Assembly (NCBI GenBank): GCA_013816615.1
Contig: JACDED010000024.1
Location: forward strand, 1-39,748
Reading direction: 5' to 3'
Source: Bacteroidota bacterium
GTDB lineage: Bacteria > Bacteroidota > Bacteroidia > B-17B0 > Aurantibacillaceae
Length of the DNA stretch: 39,748 nt
This document shows positions 7,363 through 15,634 of the stretch, one piece after another; the first letter of the stretch is position 1; each line of letters starts with the position of its first letter. The notes under the pieces were generated by a model, which saw nothing but the letters and a program-made list of their open reading frames with translations, ran no database searches and was not told where the DNA came from. The translations under genes were made by a program, and so were the position numbers.

Positions 7363-8495
7363 TATTTAATTCCGTGCCAGAGATTACTTAACCCGGCATT
7401 ACCCATTAATAATTTTAAAACTCTCCAGGAAGTATTTTCAATTGTATAGTCTTCTGCAATTTTTTTATACTTCTTATTATTTTCAAATTCACTAACAACA
7501 AGATTAACCGAATCCATTACCGTTTGCGGATCGAAACCCGATAATATAATAGTACCTGCATCTTGCGCTTCCGGTCTTTCCATAGATTGACGTAAAGAAA
7601 TAGCCGGAAAATTTAATATAGAAGACTCTTCGCTTATTGTACCTGAGTCTGAAAGCGTACATAAAGCATTCATTTGAAGGTATACATAATCTAAAAACCC
7701 AAATGGCTTCATGAAATTTACCAATGGGTTCATTTTAATATCCGTTATCTCTTCTAAACGTTTTCTTGTTCTTGGATGAGTAGAAACTACCACCGGGATC
7801 TTATAATTATCTGCCAGTTGATTTAAAACCGTCATTATCTTTCTTAAATTTTGGGGGTTATCCACATTCTCTTCGCGGTGGGTTGAAATAATAAAATATT
7901 TTTTTTCTTTTAAGTTTAGAGTTTCAAGTGCTTTGGATTTATTTATTTTTGGCAAGTAATAACTCAAAACTTCTTTCATTGGGCTTCCTGTAAGATAAAT
8001 TCTTCTGTGTGGTATGCCTTCAGCTAATAAATGTCTTCTTGCATGCTCTGTATAAACAAGGTTAAAATCTGAAATATGATCCACCACACGGCGATTGGTT
8101 TCTTCAGGAACATTAAAATCAAAACAACGGTTGCCGGCTTCCATATGAAAAATAGGAATATGCAAACGTTTAGCAATATATGCTGCGAGGCAGGAATTAG
8201 TGTCTCCTAATACTAAAAAAGCATCCGGCTTCTCGATTTTCAGGATCTCCTCGGTCTTACGCATAATGTCTCCTATTGATGCGCCTAACGAAGAAGTATC
8301 CACATTCATAAAATGGTCCGGTTTTCTGATCTCCAATTCATCAAAAAAAACCTGGTTTAACTCATAGTCATAATTTTGTCCTGTATGAACAATTACGTGG
8401 TTAACATGCTGGTCTAACAAACCCATTACACGCGATAAACGTATTATTTCAGGGCGTGTTCCAACAACGGTTAAAACTTTTAATTTTGCTTTCAT
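7362..8495 (-). CDS. wecB: UDP-HexNAc 2-epimerase, non-hydrolysing (WecB/CapG type)
   Basis: 377 aa, normal family length. Conserved blocks are GTRPEIIRLS (12-21), HTGQNYD (37-43), GDTNSC (97-102), HMEAGNR (117-123), PEETNRR (130-136), THREENV (205-211) and SDSGTISEESS (282-292), all typical of the GT-B-fold C2 epimerases. Its position straight after capF and near capE suggests it is the CapG-type enzyme. That enzyme inverts C2 in the last step to UDP-L-FucNAc, by analogy with Staphylococcus aureus CapE-CapF-CapG. A role as UDP-GlcNAc to UDP-ManNAc epimerase feeding the adjacent WecG-like transferase is the main alternative. Confidence 0.92.
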   Translation of the reverse strand: MKAKLKVLTVVGTRPEIIRLSRVMGLLDQHVNHVIVHTGQNYDYELNQVFFDELEIRKPDHFMNVDTSSLGASIGDIMRKTEEILKIEKPDAFLVLGDTNSCLAAYIAKRLHIPIFHMEAGNRCFDFNVPEETNRRVVDHISDFNLVYTEHARRHLLAEGIPHRRIYLTGSPMKEVLSYYLPKINKSKALETLNLKEKKYFIISTHREENVDNPQNLRKIMTVLNQLADNYKIPVVVSTHPRTRKRLEEITDIKMNPLVNFMKPFGFLDYVYLQMNALCTLSDSGTISEESSILNFPAISLRQSMERPEAQDAGTIILSGFDPQTVMDSVNLVVSEFENNKKYKKIAEDYTIENTSWRVLKLLMGNAGLSNLWHGIK

Positions 8496-8510
8496 GGTTA
8501 TCTTAAACTA

Positions 8511-9632
8511 TTAAACTGTTACAAAAAAAGTGTCAGGATCGTTCTGATCATAAAATTCGTTGATCCAGAAGATCGTATATAACTCTTCGTCTCCTGTGTT
8601 TTTTATATTATGCGTATACCAAACCGGCATATCTACAAATGAAGGACTATTACCATCCAATTCAAAAGATAAAACCTCATCAGTTCCTATTTTTCTTAAT
8701 TCAATTAAAGCTTTTCCTTTTATAACGGCAAAACGCTCTGCCTTACGCGTATGAAAATGATTTCCACGCGTAATACCGGGAACCGTTGTTGAAAAAGAAA
8801 CTTGCCCACCACTATTTAATTTTACAGTTTCAACAAATGAGCCTCTTGGGTCGGTATTTTTAGTAAGATGAAACGGAAAAAAAGTTTTATGATCAATATA
8901 ACATAAAAATGTAATAAATAAATTTCTATCAAAAGGCGAATCGAGATCTGGAAAAACACCTTTTTCAAAATAATTACTCTTAAGCTCATTAAGCTTTTGA
9001 AGCAAGGTTGAAACTTTTATTATTGATGTATGTGCTATGATTTTTTGACTAACGGTTGCATCTGAATCATTTATGGCATTAATAAATTCTTTTACCAATT
9101 CTGCAACGTAAATTAGTTTTATTTCACCATCTACTTCTATTTTTGGTGTTTCGTTATGAGTTAATTGATGGCAAAAAGTGGCAACAACTGAGTTGTAATA
9201 CGGATGCCCGAATGGCCCAAAAACATTTGGTATTATAAGGCCGGTGAATTTGGCCTTATTTTGGGAAGCCCATTTTTCAAAAAGCAAGCGGCCTTCTTTC
9301 TTTGATTTTCCATAAGGATTATCTCTTTCTTCCTGCGAAGAAGATGAGAAGAGAACATGAGGTGATGAGTTTGTTTTTTCTAATGCCGAAATTAATTTTT
9401 TTACCAGTTCAATATTTGTGTCATAAATTACTTTAGGATCGTTATGCCTGTTCATTGCCGCTAAATGAATTATTACATCACAGTCTGAAACGAATATTTT
9501 TAACTGTTCTTCATCTTCAAAAATTTCTTTTTTAAAAGGCACGCACTGAAACTGCTCTGTTAATAAACCAAATGTATTATAAAGATGGTATCCTATAAAT
9601 CCTTTTTGTCCTGTTATTCCAATTCTTATCAT
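8511..9632 (-). CDS. capF: CapF-type bifunctional SDR reductase with C-terminal cupin
   Basis: 373 aa, matching CapF. The N-terminal short-chain dehydrogenase has the glycine motif GQKGFIG (8-14) and Tyr107xxxLys111 (YGKSK). The C-terminal cupin (about 255-373) carries GNHFHTRKAERF (290-301), whose His292, His294 and Glu299 are the expected metal ligands. In S. aureus CapF the cupin epimerises C3 of the CapE product and the SDR part reduces C4 with NADPH, giving UDP-6-deoxy-L-talNAc, the precursor of UDP-L-FucNAc. It lies between wecB (15 bp away) and a small cupin gene (6 bp away). Confidence 0.92.
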   Translation of the reverse strand: MIRIGITGQKGFIGYHLYNTFGLLTEQFQCVPFKKEIFEDEEQLKIFVSDCDVIIHLAAMNRHNDPKVIYDTNIELVKKLISALEKTNSSPHVLFSSSSQEERDNPYGKSKKEGRLLFEKWASQNKAKFTGLIIPNVFGPFGHPYYNSVVATFCHQLTHNETPKIEVDGEIKLIYVAELVKEFINAINDSDATVSQKIIAHTSIIKVSTLLQKLNELKSNYFEKGVFPDLDSPFDRNLFITFLCYIDHKTFFPFHLTKNTDPRGSFVETVKLNSGGQVSFSTTVPGITRGNHFHTRKAERFAVIKGKALIELRKIGTDEVLSFELDGNSPSFVDMPVWYTHNIKNTGDEELYTIFWINEFYDQNDPDTFFVTV

Positions 9633-9638
9633 ATATAC

Positions 9639-10052
9639 TTAATTAAAGTTCCAGGTTTCCCTTTCAAACCTATACATATCTTTTGCCGATTCGTCTAAAG
9701 TAAGATCAGAAAAAACAATTACAGTTGAATCCGGCTCCAACGCTTTAAAACCGTTCGCACATCCTGCAACGATCGTTAATACGGCAGGCTTGTCAGATGT
9801 AAGAACCTGCCTGTTAACATCCAGCGCTGTTGACGGATGATCCCAATCATCAATTTTAACCCAATTAAAAAGGAAAGAGCCTTTAGTTACAAAAAAATGT
9901 TTGTTTTCAATTTTATGTCCTTGCCAGGCACGAATAATATTAATATCAGGATGTGTAATAGTATAAAAACGTCTGATGTTTTGCAGATCTAAATCATTTA
10001 CAAAACAAAGTTTTCCTCTTTCGTCCGAATGTGTATTTCCGTTAATCAGCAT
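9639..10052 (-). CDS. Small cupin sugar epimerase (RmlC/FdtA-like)
   Basis: 137 aa, a single cupin-like beta-barrel domain. It begins HSDERGKLCFVNDLD, the pattern seen at the start of RmlC-like sugar 3,5-epimerases and FdtA/WxcM-type isomerases. It also has GHKIENKHFFVTKG (where the first cupin metal or substrate histidines would sit) and VAGCANGFKAL. A gene of this kind is often found between capE and capF in Bacteroidota sugar clusters, so a role in processing the 4-keto intermediate is likely. The exact reaction cannot be told from the sequence, since CapF already has its own cupin domain. Confidence 0.75.
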   Translation of the reverse strand: MLINGNTHSDERGKLCFVNDLDLQNIRRFYTITHPDINIIRAWQGHKIENKHFFVTKGSFLFNWVKIDDWDHPSTALDVNRQVLTSDKPAVLTIVAGCANGFKALEPDSTVIVFSDLTLDESAKDMYRFERETWNFN

Positions 10053-10069
10053 TTAAGTCAGTAAGATTA

Positions 10070-11083
10070 TTATTTACCTATATCGCTACGAATCATTTCA
10101 AGCTTCATTAAAAGGATTTTAGTACCTTCTATATCCAAACGTTTTGTATTGTGCGAATGGTATTCTTCTATTTTAGATATATCTTTTAGTCCTTCAGAAA
10201 AATAACTTTCGTAATTAAGGTCGCGATTATCTGCTGGAATACGATAATAATTCCCCATGTCTTCAGCCTTCACCATATCTTCGCGATTAACAAGGGTTTC
10301 ATACAATTTTTCACCATGTCTTGTTCCGATCACTTTTATTTCATTATTGGCTTTATATAATTCAAGCAAGGCCTTTGCTAATGTTTCAATAGTAGCAGCA
10401 GGTGCTTTTTGTACAAATATATCTCCGGGTTTTCCATGTTCAAATGCATATAATACAAGGTCTACGGCGTCTTCGAGGGTCATCATAAACCTTGTCATGC
10501 CAGGATCGGTAATTGTTAAGGGCTTTCCTGCTTTTATCTGATCAACAAAAAGAGGAATAACCGAGCCTCTTGAAGCCATTACATTTCCATAACGTGTACC
10601 GCAAAAAACAGTTTTTGCAGCGTCAAGATTGCGTGATTTTGCTACCATTACTTTTTCCATTAAAGCTTTTGACATTCCCATAGCATTAATGGGATACGCA
10701 GCCTTATCAGTACTTAATACTACTACATTTTTAACATTATATTTTTCTGCGGCGTTCAAAACATTTTCTGCGCCAATTATATTGGTCTTAACAGCTTCCA
10801 TCGGAAAAAATTCGCAAGACGGGACCTGTTTCAGAGCAGCCGCATGAAAAATATAATCAACTCCCTTAACTACATTATCAACTGCCTGAGCATCTCTTAC
10901 ATCACCAATATAAAATTTTACTTTATCATTATTTAAAATTTTACGCATATCGTCCTGCTTCTTTTCATCGCGACTATATATCCGAATTTCCTTAAATGCA
11001 TCTGTATCTAAAAATCGTTTTAGAACTGTGTAACCGAACGATCCTGTTCCCCCGGTTATTAAAAGAATTTTTCCTTTACTCAT
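10070..11083 (-). CDS. capE: CapE-type UDP-GlcNAc 4,6-dehydratase / 5-epimerase
   Basis: 337 aa SDR-superfamily protein. The cofactor motif GGTGSFG is at 11-17, and YSRDEKKQDDMR (36-47) is typical of the polysaccharide dehydratase branch. Catalytic residues are STDK (124-127) and Met135xxxLys139 in NAMGMSK. The Met in place of the usual SDR Tyr is characteristic of CapE-like enzymes. It takes UDP-GlcNAc to a UDP-4-keto-6-deoxy-hexosamine with inversion at C5, the first step to UDP-L-FucNAc. With the cupin, capF and wecB downstream it forms the standard set. Its start overlaps the end of the upstream glycosyltransferase gene by 8 bp. Confidence 0.92.
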   Translation of the reverse strand: MSKGKILLITGGTGSFGYTVLKRFLDTDAFKEIRIYSRDEKKQDDMRKILNNDKVKFYIGDVRDAQAVDNVVKGVDYIFHAAALKQVPSCEFFPMEAVKTNIIGAENVLNAAEKYNVKNVVVLSTDKAAYPINAMGMSKALMEKVMVAKSRNLDAAKTVFCGTRYGNVMASRGSVIPLFVDQIKAGKPLTITDPGMTRFMMTLEDAVDLVLYAFEHGKPGDIFVQKAPAATIETLAKALLELYKANNEIKVIGTRHGEKLYETLVNREDMVKAEDMGNYYRIPADNRDLNYESYFSEGLKDISKIEEYHSHNTKRLDIEGTKILLMKLEMIRSDIGK

Positions 11084-12182
11084 TTTCTATTTTATTTATT
11101 ACTTCATCAAAAACGTTCTTTATGTTTTTTTCAAAGTGTTCGTTCGTATATGTATTTAAAAATATTTCCCTTCCGTTCACTCCCATCAGTTTCGCCGCTT
11201 CCCTGTTATTAATTAAGAATTCCATTTTATCCGCCAGCATTGCTACATCTCCCTTGTTATATGTAAAACCATTCTTTCCGTCCTTTACAATATCAGGAAT
11301 TGCCCCTTCGCTTGTTGCTATAACTGGTAATGAAAACTGCATAGCTTCTAAAACTACTAAACCAAAAGCTTCATTTTTTGTAGGAAAAATAAATGCGTGC
11401 GCCCTGTTAAAGTACTCGTTTTTTTCATCATTATATTTAGCGCCATGTACAAACACTGTATCATTAAGTTTATTATTTTGTATGTATGTGTTTAATTCTT
11501 TAATTGTAACATCGCCCTCACTTCCCACAACATTTACGATGAAATTTTGATTGGCCGTTTTAAGCTTTATAGCAGCTTCTAAAAGATCGTAAATGCCTTT
11601 GCTTTTTAAAAGGTTTGATAAAAACAAAAAAACAAATGCTGTCTCGTTTTTATGAATAGGGTTTTTGTTTACTATAATGGGTATACCATTTGGAACTACA
11701 AAAATTTGTTTTGGTTTCGCAAAAGCAATATCGCTTTTCTGGCTTTTTGATAAAACGATCACAAATTGTTTAGATAACCCGAGTTTATATAAAAAATAAC
11801 TGAATTTTGATTTTTCGGCAATTTGAGCAATACCTTTACCGTGTAAATGCAATAAAAATTTAATTCCAAAGGATCGTCCAACCAAAATATAAATAAGATC
11901 ACGATAATACGTTAAACCAATAATAGAAGGCTGAAAATAAATGAATTTTGGGCGATCACTAATAATTTTAAACAATAAACTAAAAAAAGTCTTAATAAAT
12001 ATTAAACCTTTACTAATTCTAAAAGATCCAAGATCGTTAACCGAACGCGCATAACTTACGCCTATCTTTTTCAATTTATATGTATTATCTAAAAGTATGC
12101 TATTAAAAACAAACGTATTCATAAGAGTAGCGCCCGTTAAAGGAGGCGGCAACTTAACCACCATGAGTATTTTCTTATTCAT
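11076..12182 (-). CDS. Glycosyltransferase, GT4 family
   Basis: 368 aa GT-B fold transferase. The N-terminus MNKKILMVVKLPPPLTGAT has the glycine-containing loop of the donor/acceptor cleft. VVPNGIPI (162-169) precedes the C-terminal Rossmann domain, and the EX7E motif is Glu271/Glu279 in EAFGLVVLEA, followed by LPVIATSEGAIPDIV. These retaining transferases act at the inner face of the membrane on lipid-linked sugars. Neither donor nor acceptor can be read from the sequence. It directly abuts the GT2 gene (TAAATG) and overlaps capE by 8 bp. Confidence 0.9.
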   Translation of the reverse strand: MNKKILMVVKLPPPLTGATLMNTFVFNSILLDNTYKLKKIGVSYARSVNDLGSFRISKGLIFIKTFFSLLFKIISDRPKFIYFQPSIIGLTYYRDLIYILVGRSFGIKFLLHLHGKGIAQIAEKSKFSYFLYKLGLSKQFVIVLSKSQKSDIAFAKPKQIFVVPNGIPIIVNKNPIHKNETAFVFLFLSNLLKSKGIYDLLEAAIKLKTANQNFIVNVVGSEGDVTIKELNTYIQNNKLNDTVFVHGAKYNDEKNEYFNRAHAFIFPTKNEAFGLVVLEAMQFSLPVIATSEGAIPDIVKDGKNGFTYNKGDVAMLADKMEFLINNREAAKLMGVNGREIFLNTYTNEHFEKNIKNVFDEVINKIENE

Positions 12183-12998
12183 TTAATTAAAATAATGGCC
12201 AAACATTAATTTTAAACCATGTCTTTTAATTTTAAAATATACACGAAGTATTTTTTTTGAGACATTACTTTCGATTCCGGTATTTTTTAATGCATTCGAA
12301 TAAACAAATTGATCTTCTTTGGTCGAGTCTAAATAAGCCTTACTATCTTTCTCCAATCTTATAATCGTTTTTGCTTTTTCGTGATAACGGAAACCGGCAA
12401 AATAAAAATTAACATGCCTTACCTTTTTATTTAACAACAAACGCGACCAATAATCAGAATCCATTGCATAATGAAGTGCGTTATTGAATAAAACCTTTGG
12501 ATCATTAAATGTGAGATTTCTTTTCCAAAAAATTGCATTTGACGGAACTATTTTTCCAAATCCATTAAAAACTCCAGATCCGTAATCAAAAGGAAGATAT
12601 TTTACATTCTTTATTTTTTTACCCTCACTATCAATAATAATAATATTTCCAAAAACAGCATCCTGTTCGGGCTTTGATCTAAAACCTGCAATCACTTTTT
12701 CAAAAGCCCCGGGAAGAAAAATATCATCTGAGTTTAACCAACAAATTATATCTCCACTAGTATTTTCTAAAGCTACATTTAAAGCTTTTGACTGACCACT
12801 ATTTGATTGAGTGATAAGTTTGATTTTACCGGGGTATTTTGTTACATATTGTTGAATTACATCTACCGAATTATCGGTTGAACCATCATCGACTATGACA
12901 TGCTCAATATTGGTATAACCCTGAAATAATATACTTTCAATAGTTTTTCCGATAAAAGAAGCGTAATTATAATTTGGTGTGATTATTGAAATTTTCAT
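12183..12998 (-). CDS. Glycosyltransferase, GT2 family
   Basis: 271 aa GT-A fold transferase: SIITPNYNYASFIGKTIES at the N-terminus, VIVDDGSTDNS (Asp37-Asp38) for nucleotide binding, and the DxD-type motif WLNSDD (87-92) for the metal and donor phosphate. Inverting transfer of a sugar to the growing lipid-linked repeat is expected, with unknown specificity. Its ATG overlaps by four bases (ATGA) the stop of the broken MBOAT fragment upstream. Translation may once have been coupled to that gene. Confidence 0.9.
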   Translation of the reverse strand: MKISIITPNYNYASFIGKTIESILFQGYTNIEHVIVDDGSTDNSVDVIQQYVTKYPGKIKLITQSNSGQSKALNVALENTSGDIICWLNSDDIFLPGAFEKVIAGFRSKPEQDAVFGNIIIIDSEGKKIKNVKYLPFDYGSGVFNGFGKIVPSNAIFWKRNLTFNDPKVLFNNALHYAMDSDYWSRLLLNKKVRHVNFYFAGFRYHEKAKTIIRLEKDSKAYLDSTKEDQFVYSNALKNTGIESNVSKKILRVYFKIKRHGLKLMFGHYFN

Positions 12999-13206
12999 TC
13001 TATATATCTTTTTAACCTTTCCAGTGATATACCAACATTATACTCTACAACTATTGTAAACCCCAGAATAAGAATATAAACAGGAATAAATGCCATATAA
13101 AAATAGCAGCTTGAGATCAATAATAAAGCCCACCTGAACTTATGAGGAATAGTAAAATAAAACCAGTTACTAATATAAAAAAGAAATGGATAGAATTAAA
13201 TAACAT
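12995..13206 (-). pseudogene. N-terminal remnant of an MBOAT-family O-acyltransferase, frame-broken
   Basis: An ATG at 13206-13204, three bases after the wzy stop, starts MLFNSIHFFF, a classic MBOAT (AlgI/DltB-like) N-terminus. After an A6 run at 13177-13182 (T6 in the gene) the frame must shift by one base. It then continues as WFYFTIPHKFRW, ALLLISSCYFYMAF and IPVYILILGFTIVVEY, also clearly MBOAT-like, and stops at 12997-12995. One extra T in the run would give an unbroken 70-aa product. Full MBOAT proteins are roughly 450-500 aa, so most of the gene, including the catalytic His region, is missing whatever the frame. Such enzymes O-acetylate polysaccharides in the periplasm. The fit to the operon spacing suggests an internal deletion of a former member. 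The one-base gap could also be a sequencing error. Confidence 0.7.
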
Positions 13207-13209
13207 TTG

Positions 13210-14478
13210 TTAACCCAAAGATTTTATATTTTTATTGGCCCTAACAGTAACTTTTTTTGTTATAAGATCAAAGCCGGCATATACCATTGTTAAATACACT
13301 ACCGAATAAAAAGGGTTTTGCCCCATTGCAATAGCAAAAATAGAAAGGAAAAAAAATAGTGGATATAATCTATTACTATTTAGCTTTCCCTGGTTCATTA
13401 ATGCATAATAGCGATACAAAAATTTCAACAAAAGATACATATAAAAAAACCAAAGTATTAAGCCGTATCTTGAAGCTAAACCAACTATTCCTAAATAACT
13501 GTTGCTATATCCTATCTCACGTTCTTCTTCATTTAAATATCTCACCTCGTTATATATCCCTCTGCCTGTTAAAGGATTATCTTTAATAATATCAAGATCA
13601 ACACGCGCGCCAAGAAATCTTCCTTTACGGGCAGGATTCTTTGTTGAATTATAAACGTTCATTTCATCAGTGTAGGATTTATTTACTTTATCAAACATAA
13701 ACGGCAATTCTTTAACAACATATATACCCATAACTATTATTAAGGGTAATAAAATAATTGCCACAACTTTACTTTTCATATTTAATACGGCAAATAGCAA
13801 AAAGATCAATAATGCTGCATAGCCAGCTGTAGAGGAAGTTGTAATAATAGCTAATATTAATACTATATTAATTTTGGTCCATAATTTAAAATTACGAATG
13901 TTATTTAAATATAAAGCCGGAATAAGAAAGGTGCAAAACAGCCCTCCTTCTGCTGTAAATCCTGAATTTTTTATAAACCCTAAAGATGATTTACCTAACT
14001 CTACATTGTAAACAATAACGCTTTCATTACTTCCAGGGTCAAGGCGAAGGGCTCTTGAAACAGATTGAAGGACTGTTCCAAAACCGGGCCAAATATTTAT
14101 AGCTGCCCAAAAAAATAAAGATATAAAAGCTAAAACATAAATAATTTTTACAAAGTATTGAAAGTAACCTAAACCAATAGTTTTATAGGCGAAATAAGGA
14201 ATTAAAAAAATTAAAAAAATGCCTCCGAAATTATATAAATTATATGTTTGAAAAACGAATGTCTGGCCAAGCCCAATAAATAATAATAATAGTACAATGC
14301 AAAAAAATAAAGTATCTAACTTACCAATATTTGATAAATAATAATGGGCTGCTAAAAGCGCAAAAATAACATTGAAGACACTATATGTTGCAAATGTAAC
14401 ATTTGAAAGAGCTATAGAAAATATAGCAAGTGCTATTTTTACCTTTGGATTACTACTATGACTATAAAACTGGCCCAA
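13210..14478 (-). CDS. wzy: Wzy-type O-antigen/polysaccharide polymerase
   Basis: 422 aa, strongly hydrophobic, with about 10-12 membrane segments. A larger extracytoplasmic loop lies between them (near GSNESVIVYNVELGKSSLGFIKNSGFTAEGG). A second polar part reads NPARKGRFLGARVDLDIIKDNPLTGRGIYNEV, of the R...I...P..G.G type seen in the O-antigen ligase/polymerase (Wzy_C-like) family. It would join repeat units in the periplasm after flipping by Wzx. The start codon used here is TTG (14478), since no ATG lies near the expected N-terminus. Sequence divergence is normal for this family, so the call leans on topology and context. Confidence 0.85.
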   Translation of the reverse strand: MGQFYSHSSNPKVKIALAIFSIALSNVTFATYSVFNVIFALLAAHYYLSNIGKLDTLFFCIVLLLLFIGLGQTFVFQTYNLYNFGGIFLIFLIPYFAYKTIGLGYFQYFVKIIYVLAFISLFFWAAINIWPGFGTVLQSVSRALRLDPGSNESVIVYNVELGKSSLGFIKNSGFTAEGGLFCTFLIPALYLNNIRNFKLWTKINIVLILAIITTSSTAGYAALLIFLLFAVLNMKSKVVAIILLPLIIVMGIYVVKELPFMFDKVNKSYTDEMNVYNSTKNPARKGRFLGARVDLDIIKDNPLTGRGIYNEVRYLNEEEREIGYSNSYLGIVGLASRYGLILWFFYMYLLLKFLYRYYALMNQGKLNSNRLYPLFFFLSIFAIAMGQNPFYSVVYLTMVYAGFDLITKKVTVRANKNIKSLG

Positions 14479-14482
14479 GTTT

Positions 14483-15634
14483 TTATAAATATATTTTCAT
14501 GAGTTGCAAACTATAATCGATCATATTACATTTTTCTACAGCCAGCTTGTATCCATTATTTCCCATACGTTCACGAAGCTCTTTATCTGCAATCAATTTT
14601 AAAATACGCCCTGCCAATTGCTCAGCATTACCAGGCTCAATTAAAAATCCATTGCTGTTTTCAACAATATAAAAGTCAGAGGTGCCGGTTGCTATTATTG
14701 GTTTTTTTAGCGCCATAGCTTCGATAATATCGCGACCCCAAGGATTACCCGAAAGATCGGGTCTTATATAAATATCCAGCTTATTAATTTCTTTTAGTGG
14801 TTCAAAAGTAAATGGTACAAGTTTAAGATTTGTAATACTGAATTTATTAATAAGTGTATCAACCTGCCTTTTATAGCTTTTACTAATAAACCATTTTATT
14901 AAACCTCTTAAAGAATTCTCTTTTTTAGGATAACCAATTATTCTAAATTCAACTGCTTTGTTTTCTGTTTTTGCATTTATAAGCTTAATAGCTTTTATAA
15001 ATACTAAATGACCTTTAATTGGGATAAAATTAGCGCACATGCCTATTCTAATGACCTTATGCTCTTCGTCTTCATTTATAAATGCGTCTGTAACAGAAAA
15101 ATCGTGAGGATTTGGCAGAACATATGTTTTTTCGACGCTTTTAAAAACCTTTAACTCATTGGGCGAAATAGCAATAATTTTATCCGCATATTTTAATGTG
15201 TTTTCTATAATATATGCATCTATTTTATTCTCCATTCCATATGGAAGCATTTCTCTTACATGTACAACAATTTTGCATTTCGTTTTTTCTTTTATCGCTT
15301 TTAAGATATGTGAAAAAACACTTGAGTTTATATGTAAAATATCAATTTTATTTTCCTTTATAAAATCAATGATCTCATGCGGGTAATAGCCTTTATTTTT
15401 CTCGAATTGATTTAAAGATATTGTACCTTCTGAATAACTATAGATCATTGGAATATCAATTTCTTTGATCTCTTTTGAGTAAATAAATTCTTTAGATAGG
15501 ACCTTATTTATTCTTTTGTTTCTTTTAATGATAGTATATATTTCGGCGCGGGGATACAAAGCCTGTTGCATAATAAACATGCTTTTAGTAGCTCCGCCAT
15601 AACCCAAACCATGTTGTAAAAAGAGCACCCTCAT
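14483..15634 (-). CDS. Glycosyltransferase, GT4 family
   Basis: 383 aa GT-B transferase. The N-terminal loop HGLGYGGATKSMFIM is typical of GT4 enzymes. Other features are VHVREMLPYGMENK and a basic membrane-facing patch around LRGLIKWFISKSYKR. The C-terminal donor site reads RPDLSGNPWGRDIIEAMALKKPIIAT, where the first Glu of EX7E is replaced within the NPWGRDIIE variant. It follows wzx and the stand-alone amidotransferase in the operon and overlaps the latter by four bases (ATGA). Sugar specificity cannot be read. Confidence 0.88.
   Translation of the reverse strand: MRVLFLQHGLGYGGATKSMFIMQQALYPRAEIYTIIKRNKRINKVLSKEFIYSKEIKEIDIPMIYSYSEGTISLNQFEKNKGYYPHEIIDFIKENKIDILHINSSVFSHILKAIKEKTKCKIVVHVREMLPYGMENKIDAYIIENTLKYADKIIAISPNELKVFKSVEKTYVLPNPHDFSVTDAFINEDEEHKVIRIGMCANFIPIKGHLVFIKAIKLINAKTENKAVEFRIIGYPKKENSLRGLIKWFISKSYKRQVDTLINKFSITNLKLVPFTFEPLKEINKLDIYIRPDLSGNPWGRDIIEAMALKKPIIATGTSDFYIVENSNGFLIEPGNAEQLAGRILKLIADKELRERMGNNGYKLAVEKCNMIDYSLQLMKIYL

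Noticed and set aside
7362-8495. Hydrolysing UDP-GlcNAc 2-epimerase (NeuC) for the nonulosonate pathway
   Set aside because: The motifs and the position beside capF fit the non-hydrolysing WecB/CapG type better, so it was not used to complete the legionaminate pathway.
10996-11550. 184-codon plus-strand open frame
   Set aside because: It is antisense to capE and a GT4 gene with clear motifs. Its Ser/Phe/Leu-rich product is what the reverse of AT-rich coding DNA gives.
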